In this document: one piece after another, positions 37,066 to 50,161 of the stretch | Position numbering within the stretch: the first letter of the stretch is position 1 | Layout: every line of letters begins with the position of its first letter | Source of the DNA: Cellulosimicrobium sp. CUA-896 | GTDB lineage: Bacteria > Actinomycetota > Actinomycetes > Actinomycetales > Cellulomonadaceae | DNA length: 64,000 bases | Reading direction: 5' to 3' | NCBI RefSeq assembly: GCF_001942335.1 | Contig: NZ_MKKH01000022.1 | Location: forward strand, 62,001-126,000 | The notes under the pieces: generated by a model | Database searches by the model: none | What the model saw: only the letters and a program-made list of their open reading frames with translations | Told to the model about the DNA's origin: nothing | Made by a program: the position numbers and the translations under genes

Positions 37066-37071
37066 TACGGT
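37066..37071 (+). promoter_or_regulatory. -10 box of the DUF3000 gene
   Basis: TACGGT ends six bases before the GTG at 37078; no Shine-Dalgarno. Confidence 0.5.
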
Positions 37072-37077
37072 GCTGAG

Positions 37078-37671
37078 GTGACCACCCCTCACGGGATCGA
37101 CGCCCCCGCAGAGTTCCGCGCGGCGCTCGAGACGATCGGCGCCCGTCGCGTGCGCCCGGAGGTGGCCCTCCACGAGGTCCCCTCACCGCGCCGCGTCGCG
37201 CCGTTCTCCGCCGCGCTCACGGGCCACGTCGCCGCTCCCGGCGGCGAGGACGCCGAGCTCGCGTCCGGACGCTTCGTCGTCCTGCACGACCCCGACGGCC
37301 AGGAGACGTGGCGCGGCCGGTTCCGCGTCGTGACGCTCGTGCGCGCCTCGCTCGAGCCCGAGATGGCGACCGACGCGCTCTTCGCCGAGGTCGCCTGGAC
37401 GTGGCTCACGGACGCCCTGCGGGAGACCGGCGCCGCCGCGCACACCGAGAGCGGCACCGTCTCCCGCGTGCTGTCGCAGAGCTTCGGCGCCCTGGCGGGC
37501 CGCCCGGACGACGTCGAGCTCGAGCTGCGGGCGTCGTGGACCCCCGCGACGCCCGACCTCGGCGCGCACCTCGAGGCCTGGGCCGAGCTGCTGTGCACGG
37601 CCGCCGGCCTGCCGCCCCGCACGGACGGCGTCACGCCGCTGCCCGCGTCACGCCATACCGTGGTGCCATGA
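37078..37671 (+). CDS. DUF3000 domain-containing protein
   Basis: The 197-residue protein matches DUF3000. It shows EFRAALETIGARRVRPEVAL, RVAPFSAALTGHV, RFVVLHDPDGQETWRGRFR, then EVAWTWLTDAL and VSRVLSQSFGAL. Function unknown. It precedes ribonuclease D with ATGA overlap, the order remembered for M. tuberculosis Rv2680-Rv2681, so a role with RNase D or its substrates is possible. Start by the -10 box six bases upstream. Confidence 0.88.
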   Translation: MTTPHGIDAPAEFRAALETIGARRVRPEVALHEVPSPRRVAPFSAALTGHVAAPGGEDAELASGRFVVLHDPDGQETWRGRFRVVTLVRASLEPEMATDALFAEVAWTWLTDALRETGAAAHTESGTVSRVLSQSFGALAGRPDDVELELRASWTPATPDLGAHLEAWAELLCTAAGLPPRTDGVTPLPASRHTVVP

Positions 37672-38973
37672 GCTCGGCCGCATCACCCCTCGCCCCTCCC
37701 CCCGACCGTCCCGCCGACCGCCCGGACGCGGGCCCCGAGGAGCCGACCGGGGCGAGCGCGACGCCGCGGCCCGTCGTCCCCCTCACGGAGCCGGCCGACG
37801 GCCTCGCCCGGTGGTGGACGCGCCCGCCGCCCTCGACCGCGTCGTCGAGGCCTTTGCCGCCGGGACGGGGCCCGTCGCGGCCGACGCCGAGCGCGCGTCC
37901 GGCTACCGCTACGGCCAGCGCACCTACCTCGTGCAGGTCCGGCGCGAGGGCGCCGGGACGGCACTGATCGACCCCGTCGCGCTGCCCGACCTGTCCGCCC
38001 TGCGCGACGCCGTCGGCGACGCCGAGTGGGTGCTGCACGCCGCGTCCCAGGACCTGCCCGGCCTCGCGGAGCACGGCCTCGTGCCGGCCCGCGTGTTCGA
38101 CACCGAGCTCGCGGCGCGGCTCCTCGGCATGGAACGGGTCGGCCTCGCCGCCGTCGTCGCGGACGTGCTCGGGCTCGGCCTCGCCAAGGAGCACTCCGCC
38201 GTCGACTGGTCGACGCGACCCCTGCCGCCCGAGTGGCTGCGCTACGCCGCGCTGGACGTGGAGGTCCTCGTGCCGCTGCGTGACGCGCTCGCCGCCCGGC
38301 TCGAGGAGTCGGGCAAGGCCGGCTGGGCCGCGGAGGAGTTCGAGGCGGTGCGCACCGCACCGCCGCCCGCTCCCCGGGTCGACCGTGGCGGCGCACGTCC
38401 GGCACCCACACGCTGCGCGACGCACGCCGCCTCGCCGTCGTGCGCAGCCTGTGGGAGGCGCGCGACGCGAACGCCCGACGGCGCGACGTCGCCCCGGGAC
38501 GCGTGCTGCCCGACCGCGCGATCGTCGCCGCCGCGGAGGCGCTCCCGCGCACCGTCGCCCAGCTCGTCGAGGTCCCCGCGTTCGCCGGCAAGGGCACGCG
38601 CCGCCGCGCCGCGTACTGGCAGCGCGCGATCGACGAGGCGCTCGCGCTGCCCGCCGGGGCGCTCCCGTCGCTCCGGGGACCGCGCAGCGACGCTCCGCCG
38701 CCCCCGCGCGCCTGGGCGGACCGCGACCCCGCCGCGGCGGCGCGGCTGATCGCGGCGCGGGCGGTCGTCACGGAGCTGTCCGAGCGCCTGTCCGTGCCCG
38801 TCGAGAACCTGCTCCAGCCGGACGCGCTGCGCCGGCTGTGCTGGACCCCGCCGGAGCCGCTCGACCCCGCGTCCGTCGCCGCCTTCCTGCGAGGCCGCGG
38901 GGCGCGCGAGTGGCAGGTCGGCCTGCTCGCGGAGCCTCTCGCGACCGCGTTCGCCGCGCCGCAGGGCGGGTAG
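37668..38973 (+). CDS. rnd: Ribonuclease D (frame broken twice)
   Basis: A DEDDy-type 3'-5' exoribonuclease. Exo I is VAADAERASGYRYGQRTYLV; exo II includes HAASQDLPGL; exo III is LRYAALDVEVLVPL with the catalytic Tyr. A C-terminal HRDC domain follows (VVTELSERLSVPVENLL). Breaks lie near 37808 (before VVDAPAALDRVV) and near 38384 (after RVDR); each needs one added base. Restored length is 435 residues. It processes the 3' ends of structured RNAs. Its TAG stop begins the -10 box of the next gene. Confidence 0.91.
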
Positions 38974-38976
38974 GGT
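38971..38976 (+). promoter_or_regulatory. -10 box formed by the rnd stop codon
   Basis: TAGGGT, of which TAG is the rnd stop. It ends six bases before the GTG at 38983. Confidence 0.5.
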
Positions 38977-38982
38977 CGGGCC

Positions 38983-40026
38983 GTGCTCGACGCGAACCTG
39001 ACGATCCGGACAGTCACCGACCGCACGGCCTGGGACGCGAGGTGGACGCGCTCGGCGGCCACCCGCTCCAGCTGTGGGGCTGGGGCGAGGTCAAGGCGCG
39101 GGCGCCTGGCGCCCGCACCGCCTGCGTGTCACCGGTCCGGACGGCTCGGTCGTCGGGCTCGCCCAGGTGCTCGAGCGCCGGCTGCCGCGCAGTTCAAGGC
39201 GCTGAGCTACGTCCCGCGCGGGCCCGTGGTCGTCGGCGACGCGGACGGCACGAGCGACGACGCGACGCGGTCCGCGGTGACGCGCGCGGTGGTGGGGTGG
39301 TGCCGCGAGGAGGTGGGCGGCGTCGGCGTGACCCTCGAGCCGGACTGGGACGCGGGCACGCCGCTCGACCTCCCCGGCTCGCAGCCGGCCGTCAACCCCG
39401 TGCTCTACCCGACCACGCTGATCCTCGACCTGCGCCAGGACGACGACGCGCTCATGGGTGCCATGGCGAAGAAGACGCGCCAGTACATCCGCAAGTCCCA
39501 GCGCGAGGACCTGGAGTACCGCGCGGTGACGACCGCGGCGGAGCTCGACGCGTGCCTCGCGATCTACCGCCGCACCGCCGAGCGCGCCGGCTTCGGGCTG
39601 CACGACGACGACTACTACCGCCTGGTGGCCACCGAGCTCGGCGACCACTCCCCCGTCTTCGCCGCGTTCGCGCGCTCCGCGCCGGACGGCCCGCACGAGC
39701 GCCCCGTGGCGTTCGTGTGGTTCGCCGCCTCGGCGCGCACGTCGTTCGAGCTCTACGGGGGCATGGACGACGAGGGCCAGCGGCTGCGCGCGAACTACGG
39801 CCTCAAGTGGCACGCGATCACGGCGATGCGCGAGCGCGGCGTCGTGCGCTACGACGTCAACGGCCTCCTCAACGACGGGATCTCGACGTTCAAGCGCGGG
39901 TTCGCGGGCCACGAGGACGAGCTCGTCGGCAGCATCGACGTGCCGTTCTCGATGTGGTACTCCGCGTGGAACAAGGGCCTGCCGACGGCGAAGAAGGTCG
40001 TCCGGCGCCTGCGCGGCGCGCGCTGA
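38983..40026 (+). CDS. FemAB-family peptidoglycan bridge aminoacyltransferase (three hidden frame breaks)
   Basis: FemX/FemA-type enzymes transfer an amino acid from aminoacyl-tRNA to the peptidoglycan stem peptide. The fold has two GNAT domains: TTLILDLRQDDDALMGAMAK and TRQYIRKSQREDLEY, then FELYGGMDDEGQRLRANYGL and YDVNGLLNDGISTFKRGFAG. The frame is open for 347 codons, yet residues about 20-68 are nonsense in it. The true sequence (VDALGGHPLQLWGWGEVKA, then WRPHRLRVTGPDGSVVGLAQ) is found by shifting at about 39038, 39103 and 39187. Three one-base losses cancel out. Confidence 0.88.
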   Translation: MLDANLTIRTVTDRTAWDARWTRSAATRSSCGAGARSRRGRLAPAPPACHRSGRLGRRARPGARAPAAAQFKALSYVPRGPVVVGDADGTSDDATRSAVTRAVVGWCREEVGGVGVTLEPDWDAGTPLDLPGSQPAVNPVLYPTTLILDLRQDDDALMGAMAKKTRQYIRKSQREDLEYRAVTTAAELDACLAIYRRTAERAGFGLHDDDYYRLVATELGDHSPVFAAFARSAPDGPHERPVAFVWFAASARTSFELYGGMDDEGQRLRANYGLKWHAITAMRERGVVRYDVNGLLNDGISTFKRGFAGHEDELVGSIDVPFSMWYSAWNKGLPTAKKVVRRLRGAR

Positions 40027-40050
40027 CCCCCGGCGCCCGGCCCCACGCAC

Positions 40051-40087
40051 CGAGACCCGGTATCGCACCGCGCGATACCGGGTCTCG
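40051..40087 (+). terminator. Hairpin terminator after the FemAB gene
   Basis: CGAGACCCGGTATCGC and its exact complement form a 16-bp stem with loop ACCGC, 25 nt after the stop at 40026. It is in the 198-bp gap before fadA. A partial copy of the arm (CGATACCCG) recurs at about 40118. Confidence 0.8.
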
Positions 40088-40224
40088 TCATGCCGTAGCA
40101 TCGGTCTCGTACTTTCCCGATACCCGCGGTAGCGTGTATCACCGAGCGGTGTCGCTCCGGACACCGCCGTCCCGACCATCTGCCCGGTCCACGAGGCCGG
40201 ACCACCCGACCGGATGGAGATGCC

Positions 40225-41553
<1,329 letters not shown>

Positions 41554-41555
41554 CC

Positions 41556-43777
41556 ATGAGCGAGACGACGACCAGGCCCGGCACGACGGCCGGCGACCAG
41601 ACCATCGCGCCGCAGCCCCCCGCCGCGCCGCACGGCGGCACCGCCGGCCGCGGCGAGCGCGTCACGCACTCGCTCGTGCGCGACGTCGCGCTGCCGGGCG
41701 GTACGGGCACGCTCGCGCTGCTCACGCTCGACAACGGGCTCGACCACACCAAGCCGACGACGCTCGGCCCGCAGGGGCTCGCCGAGCTCCTCGCGGCCCT
41801 GCAGCGCCTCGAGCAGCGCGCCGCCGACGGCGAGATCGTCACCGTCGCCGTGACCGGCAAGCCGTACTTCCTCGCCGCGGGCGCCGACCTCACGATGGCG
41901 GCGGGCGTGCAGGCCTACGACGACGCCCTCGCGCTCGGCCGCGGCGGCCACGCCGCGTACTCGATCCTCGGCGGCCTGCGCGAGAGGACGGGCGTGCCGA
42001 CGTTCGCGTTCGTCAACGGCGTCGCCCTCGGCGGCGGGCTGGAGATCGCGCTCAACTGCGACTACCGGACGGTCGCGTCCGACGCCGGGGCGCTCGCCCT
42101 GCCCGAGGTCGGTCTCGGCCTCGTCCCCGGCTGGGGTGGCGCGTACCTCGTGCCGCGCCTGCTCGGCATCGAGAAGGCCATGACGGTCATCCTCGAGCGC
42201 CCGGCGGCGAACAAGCCGTTCAAGGCCCGCGAGGCGCTCGACATCGGCCTGGTCGACGCCCTGTTCGACGCCCCCGACTTCCTCGAGTCCTCGATCCGCT
42301 GGGCCGAGTCCGTCCTGCGCGGCGACGTCGTGGTCGAGCGCCGCGAGCTCGACCCCGAACCGGTGTGGGACGCGGTCGTCGAGGGGACGCGACAGCGGCT
42401 CGACGCGGTCGTCGCCGGCTCGCGGCCCGCGCCGTACCGCGCGCTCGACCTGGTCGCCGCGGCGCGGAGCGCGACGAAGGATGAGGCGTTCGCCGCCGAG
42501 GACGTCGCGCTCGCCGACCTCATCATGAGCGACGAGATGCGGGCGAGCGTCTACGCGTTCCAGCTCGTGTCGAAGGGCAAGAAGCCGCAGGGCGCGCCGG
42601 ACCCGAGGCTCGGCCGCCCGGTGACGCGCGTCGGCATCGTCGGCGCCGGGCTCATGGCGGCGCAGATCGCGCTGCTGTTCGCCCAGCGGCTCCAGGTGCC
42701 CGTCGTCATGCGCGACCTCGACACCGAGCGCGTCGAGAAGGGCCTCGCCTCCGTCCGCTCGACGGTGGAGAAGCTCGTGGGCTCGGGTCGCATGGCGCGC
42801 GACGTCGTGCCCGCATCGTGGCGTCCGTGCACGGCACGACCGAGCTCGGCGACCTCGCCGGCTGCGACGTCGTCATCGAGGCGGTCACCGAGATCCTGCC
42901 GCTCAAGAAGAAGGTGTTCGCCGAGCTCGAGGACGTCGTCGGGGAGGAGACCGTGTTCCTCACGAACACCTCGGCGCTGTCCGTCACGGAGATGGCGGCC
43001 GACCTGCGCCGCCCGGAGCGGGTCGTCGGGATGCACTTCTTCAACCCCGTCGCGCAGATGCCGCTCGTCGAGATCATCCAGGCGGCGGAGACGGACGACG
43101 CGGCGCTGGCCACCGCGTTCGCCATGACGAAGAAGCTCCGCAAGACCGCGGTGCTCGTCGCCGACCGGCCGGGCTTCGTCGTCAACCGTCTCCTCATCCT
43201 GCTCATGGCGAAGATCGTGGAGGCGGTCGAGAACGGCACGCCCGTCGAGGTCGCGGACCGCGCCGTCGCGCCGCTCGGGCTGCCGATGCCGCCGTTCGCG
43301 CTGTTCGACCTCGTCGGCCCGGCCGTCGGCCTGCACGTGCTCACGTCGCTGCGCGAGGACCTCGGCGACCGCTTCCCCGAGTCGCCCGGCCTGCAGCGCA
43401 TCGTCGACGAGCAGGTCCCCGTCGTCCTCGACGCGCCGAAGGGCCTGCCGAAGCCGGTCGACCCGGCGGTCCAGCGCGTCTTCGGCACCGCAACCGCGGA
43501 GGCGGGCGGCGGCTCCGCGCCCCTCGACGAGGCCGGCGTGCTCGACGCGGTGCTCACCGCCCTCACGCGAGAGATCGGGCTCATGCTCGACGAGGGCGTG
43601 GTCGCGGACCCGTCGCAGATCGACCTGTGCATGATCCTCGGTGCCGGGTGGGGCTTCCACCTCGGCGGCATCACGCCGTACCTGGACCGGACCGGCTACG
43701 CGGAGAAGGTGCTGGGCCACCGGTTCCTGCCCGACGGCGTCGCGAACGTCCCCGCCGCCGCGCTGCGGCGCGCCTGA
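41556..43777 (+). CDS. fadB: Multifunctional fatty-acid oxidation protein FadB: enoyl-CoA hydratase and 3-hydroxyacyl-CoA dehydrogenase (frame broken once)
   Basis: The N-terminal crotonase domain includes YFLAAGADLTMAAG, ALGGGLEIALNCDYR and LGLVPGWGGAYLVPRL. The NAD-binding dehydrogenase domain begins VGIVGAGLMAAQIALLF and holds LTNTSALSVTEMA and MHFFNPVAQMPLVEII, followed by two C-terminal dimerisation domains. The break is near 42809 (GTGCCC for GTGGCCC), between the first beta-alpha unit and IVASVHGTTEL. Repaired length is 740 residues. It is coupled to fadA. Confidence 0.93.
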
Positions 43778-43781
43778 CCTC

Positions 43782-43816
43782 CCCGGCCGTCGTCCGCCCG
43801 CCGGGCGACGGCCGGG
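43782..43816. terminator. Inverted repeat between convergent fadB and PIG-L genes
   Basis: CCCGGCCGTCG and CGACGGCCGGG, an 11-bp perfect stem with a 13-nt loop, fill the 40-bp gap between the two stops. It can serve both directions. Confidence 0.7.
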
Positions 43817-43817
43817 A

Positions 43818-44571
43818 TCAGTCCCACGTCATCCGGACCACCTCGAACGCGACCGCGTGCGTCACGCCGAGCGCCGACCCCGTCGGCCCGGTCATCGACG
43901 CCAGGAACTCCGCGGGGTCGAAGCCCTCCCACCCCAGCCCGTCGAGGTACGCCCGGTGCGCGCGCAGGGACGCGACGCCGTCGTCGAACGTCTCGCTCAC
44001 GTCGACGGCGTGCGTGGGCACCGGCGACCCCGCGACCCACACCTGGCGGACGCCACCCCAGGGCTCGAGGCCCTCGTCCTCCACCTGGTCACGGAACACC
44101 CACCGGTTGCCGGCGTCGCGCACCGCGTCCAGCGCGGCCCGTCCGGTCGCCACGTGGTCCGCCTGGTTCGGCATGCCGCCGGGGAACGTCTCGCGGTGGT
44201 TGCCCGTGACGACGACGTCGGGCCGGTACCGGCGCACGACGCGCGCGATCTCGCGGCGCAGCGGCACGCCGTACTCGAGCACGCCGTCGGGCAGCCCGAG
44301 GAACTCCACCTCGTCGACGCCCACGAGCCGCGCCGACTCGACCTGCTCGGCCTCACGGACCGCGCGCGCCCGGTCGGGGTCCAGGCCGTCGATGCCCGCC
44401 TCGCCGCTCGTCACCATGCAGTACACGACGCGTTTGCCCTGCCCGGTCCACCGCGACCGCGGCCGCCGCACCGAACTCCATGTCGTCGGGGTGCGCGACG
44501 ACCGCGAGCGCCGTCGACCAGTCCTCGGACAGCGGGGCGAGGGGCTCGCGCGTCTCGTCGGGGGTGCTCAT
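43818..44571 (-). CDS. PIG-L family zinc-dependent deacetylase (frame broken, two bases)
   Basis: The metal motif AHPDDMEFG near the N-terminus and HRETFPGGMPNQADHVATGR place it in the PIG-L/MshB/Mca superfamily of N-acetylglucosaminyl deacetylases and amidases. After the break come VVYCMVTSGEAGIDG and VGVDEVEFLGLPDGVL. Frames differ by two at about 44451. A lost CG (GCGCGG to GCGG) gives the plausible VARWTGQGKR and 251 residues. ATG 44571 follows TAGCGT by 6 nt. It might act in mycothiol chemistry, but its substrate is not shown. Confidence 0.85.
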
Positions 44572-44577
44572 GGGCCC

Positions 44578-44583
44578 ACGCTA
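44578..44583 (-). promoter_or_regulatory. -10 box of the PIG-L gene
   Basis: TAGCGT on the minus strand ends six bases before the ATG at 44571. Confidence 0.5.
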
Positions 44584-44667
44584 GGGGCTCGCTCCTCCGT
44601 CCTCACGTCGGGAGCACCGGCTCGCCCTCACCCGACGTGGCGGGTCCGGACGTGTGACACTTCCGGG

Positions 44668-45765
44668 GTGACACGGACCGTAGGTGTGGAGGAAGAGTTC
44701 CTGCTCGTCGGCGCGGACGGCCGGCCCGTCGCCAAGGCGCAGGAGGCGCTGGAGGCGACGGGGACGTCCGACAAGGACGGCGGAGCCGGCTCGCTGGAGT
44801 CGGAGTTCATGGAGGAGCAGCTCGAGACCGCGACGCACCCGCGCACCGAGCTGCAGGACCTCGCGAAGGAGATCCGCGCCGGCCGGGCGCGCGCGCAGGA
44901 CGCCGCGGACCGCGTCGGCGCCCGCGTCGCCGCGCTGTCGACCTCGCCCCTGCCGTTCGAGGGCACGACGGTCTCGCGGCTGCGCTACCTGGAGGCGCGC
45001 GCGCAGTTCGGCCTGACGGCGCGCGAGCAGCTCACGAGCGGGTGCCACGTGCACGTGGCCGTGGCGGACGACGCGGAAGGCGTCGCCGTCCTCGACCGCA
45101 TCGGTCCGTGGCTCGCGACGCTCCTGGCCGTCAGCACGAACTCGCCGTTCTGGCAGGGCGAGGACAGCGGCTACGCGAGCTTCCGCTCGCAGGTCTGGTC
45201 GCGGTGGCCCACCTCCGGCCCGGCGCGCGCGTTCGGCACGCCCGAGGCGTACCACGACGCGGTCGCGTCGCTCGTCGCCACCGGGACCATCCTCGACGAG
45301 GCGATGGTGTACTTCGACGCCCGCCTGTCCGCGCGCTACCCCACCGTCGAGATCCGGATCGCCGACGTGTGCCTGCACCCGGACACCGCGACGCTCGTCG
45401 CCGCGCTCGCGCGCGGGCTCGTGGAGACGGCCGCGCGCGAGGCGGCGGACGGGCGCGCGGCACCCGAGCTGCGCCCGGAGATCCTGCGCACCGCGTCGTG
45501 GCGCGCGGGCCGGTCGGGCCTCGCCGGGGAGCTCCTCTCGCCGCTCACGTGGCGGCCCGCGCCCGCGCACGACGTGGTGGGCCAGCTCGTGGCGCACGTG
45601 CGCGACGCGCTCGCCGACGCGGGCGACCTCGACGCCGTCACCGAGCTGCTCGGGCACGTCTGGTCCCGCGGCAACGGCGCGGCGCGCCAGCGGGCGTGGT
45701 TCGCCGACGCGGGCGGCGACCTGCGCGCGGTCGTCGAGCACGCCGTGGTCGAGACCCACGCGTGA
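44668..45765 (+). CDS. YbdK-type carboxylate-amine ligase (glutamate-cysteine ligase family 2)
   Basis: The 365 residues begin VTRTVGVEEEFLLVGADGR and contain SLESEFMEEQLETATHP, TSGCHVHVAVADD, ARYPTVEIRIADVCLHP and LLGHVWSRGNGAARQR. These are the GCS2 family blocks. Such enzymes join glutamate to an amine, with weak glutamate-cysteine ligase activity in E. coli YbdK. Intact. It is divergent from the PIG-L gene across 96 bp. Start GTG at 44668 because the family begins close to GVEEEF. Confidence 0.92.
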   Translation: MTRTVGVEEEFLLVGADGRPVAKAQEALEATGTSDKDGGAGSLESEFMEEQLETATHPRTELQDLAKEIRAGRARAQDAADRVGARVAALSTSPLPFEGTTVSRLRYLEARAQFGLTAREQLTSGCHVHVAVADDAEGVAVLDRIGPWLATLLAVSTNSPFWQGEDSGYASFRSQVWSRWPTSGPARAFGTPEAYHDAVASLVATGTILDEAMVYFDARLSARYPTVEIRIADVCLHPDTATLVAALARGLVETAAREAADGRAAPELRPEILRTASWRAGRSGLAGELLSPLTWRPAPAHDVVGQLVAHVRDALADAGDLDAVTELLGHVWSRGNGAARQRAWFADAGGDLRAVVEHAVVETHA

Positions 45766-45773
45766 CGACGGTT

Positions 45774-45802
45774 CCGCCCGGTCCGGCACGGGGACCGGGC
45801 GG
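45774..45802. terminator. Inverted repeat between convergent ybdK-like gene and dxs
   Basis: CCGCCCGGTCC and GGACCGGGCGG form an 11-bp perfect stem with a 7-nt loop in the 51-bp gap between the two stops. Confidence 0.7.
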
Positions 45803-45816
45803 TCCGCGCGGGCGGG

Positions 45817-47749
45817 TCAGCCCGCGCGAGGCCCGTCGGCCCGGGCGCTCGCGAGAGCGTCGAGCACGTCGCGCGTGACGTCCGCGGACGCAGGCGCCTC
45901 TCGGCGACGACCTGGTCGCGGCTCGCGTGGTCGAGGAACGCGACGGGCAGGCCGATGGCGTGGACGGGGGTGCGCACGCCCTGGTCGGCCGCGCGCTGAC
46001 CGAGCATCGCGCCGACGCCGCCGTCGACGACGCCGTCCTCCACGCTCACCACGAGGTCGTGCTCGCCGGCGAGCTTGACGAGCGCGCTCGGCACCGGCAG
46101 CACCCACGTGGGCGACGCGACCGTCACGTCGAGGCCGTGCGCGGTGAGCGCCTCGGCCGCCCCGAGCGCCACGGGCGCCTCGACCCGACGCCGACGAGCA
46201 GGACGCGCCGCCGCTCCCCGGAGGACGGACCCGCGGCGCCCGCCGTGCCGTCGGCGTCGCCGGGCACGGCGAGCAGGTCCACGCCGTCGACCTCGTCGAC
46301 CGCCGGCAGCGCGTCGCCGAGCGCGCCCTTGGGGTAGCGCACGACGGTCGGCGCGTCGTCGACGTCCACGGCCTCGCGCAGCGCGGCGCGCATCGTCGCT
46401 TCGTCGCGGGGGGCGGCGAGCCGCAGCCCGGGCACGATGCGCAGCATCGCCATGTCCCACATGCCGTTGTGGCTCGCGCCGTCGTCGCCGGTGATCCCGG
46501 CGCGGTCGAGCACGAACGTCACGCCCGCCTTGTGTAGCGCGACGTCCATGAGCACCTGGTCGAACGCGCGGTTGAGGAACGTCGCGTAGACCGCGAGACG
46601 GGGTGCAGCCCCGCGAACGCCATGCCCGCGGCCGACGTCGCGGCGTGCTGCTCGGCGATGCGACGTCGAACGTGCGCTCCGGGAACGCCTGCGCGAACGG
46701 CTTGAGCCCCACGGGCTCGAGCATCGCCGCGGTGATGGCCACGACGTCGGGCGCCGGCGACCGATCCGGACGATCTCGTCGGCGAACACCGACGTCCAGC
46801 CGAACCGGGACGGCGCGACGGGCAGGCCCGTCTCGGGGTGGATCTTGCCGACCGCGTGGAACCGGTCCGCGACGTCCTGCTCCGCCGGCGTGTACCCGCG
46901 GCCCTTCTCGGTGATCGCGTGCACGATGACCGGCGCCCCGTACGCCTTCGCGCGGCGCAGCGCGTGCTCCATCGCCTCGATGTCGTGCCCGTCGACCGGG
47001 CCGACGTACTTGATGCCGAGGTCCTCGAACATGCCCTGCGGCGCGACGACGTCCTTGAGGCCCTTCTTCAGCCCGTGCAGCCACTCGTACGCGAACCGCC
47101 CCGGCGCGCCGGAACGGCTCAGGGTGCGCTTGCCCCAGTCGAGGAAGGTCTCGTACCCGCGCGTCGTGCGCAGCGTCGACAGGTGGTGCGCCAGGCCGCC
47201 GATCGTCGGCGAGTACGAGCGCCCGTTGTCGTTCACCACGACGACGAGACGCCGGTCCTGGGACTCGGCGATGTTGTTGAGCGCCTCCCACGCCATGCCC
47301 CCGGTCAGCGCCCCGTCCCCGATGACGGCCACCACGTGCCGGTCGGTGAGGCCGCGCACGACGTTCGCCTTCGCGATGCCGTCGCCCCACGACAGGGCGG
47401 TCGACGCGTGCGAGTTCTCCACGACGTCGTGCTCCGACTCCGCGCGCGACGGGTACCCCGACAGGCCGCCCTTCTTGCGCAGGGCGGAGAAGTCCTGGCG
47501 GCCGGTTAGCAGTTTGTGCACGTAGGACTGGTGGCCCGTGTCGAACACCAGCGTGTCGGTCGGGGACGCGAAGACGCGGTGCAGCGCGAGCGTCGTCTCG
47601 ACGACGCCCAGGTTGGGCCCGAGGTGCCCCCCGGTGCGCGACACGGAGTCGACGAGGAACGCCCGGATCTCGACGGCGAGGTCGCGGGCCTGGGCGGGGG
47701 TCAGCCGTTGCACGTCCTCGGGCGAGGTGATCGTGCTCAGCAGGCTCAT
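45817..47749 (-). CDS. dxs: 1-deoxy-D-xylulose-5-phosphate synthase (frame broken five times)
   Basis: First enzyme of the MEP isoprenoid pathway, thiamine-diphosphate dependent. Seen are [35 protein letters not shown], the ThDP/Mg motif [16 protein letters not shown] with NDNGRSYSP, and [17 protein letters not shown]. Then come the transketolase blocks [37 protein letters not shown] and YPKGALGD. Frame changes lie near 46755, 46660, 46598, 46184 and 45898; all act as one-base losses. Restored length is 645 residues, normal for Dxs. With five breaks it has the worst quality in the window. Confidence 0.92.
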
Positions 47750-47793
47750 GCGGTGCTCCGTTCCGTTCCCGTCGACCGGCCGGTCAACTCTAG

Positions 47794-50126
<2,333 letters not shown>

Positions 50127-50149
50127 GCGCCCGCCGCCCGGCGCTCCGG

Positions 50150-50155
50150 TACCGT
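50150..50155 (+). promoter_or_regulatory. -10 box of the phosphotransferase gene
   Basis: TACCGT ends six bases before the GTG at 50162; no Shine-Dalgarno. Confidence 0.5.
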
Positions 50156-50161
50156 CGGCGC

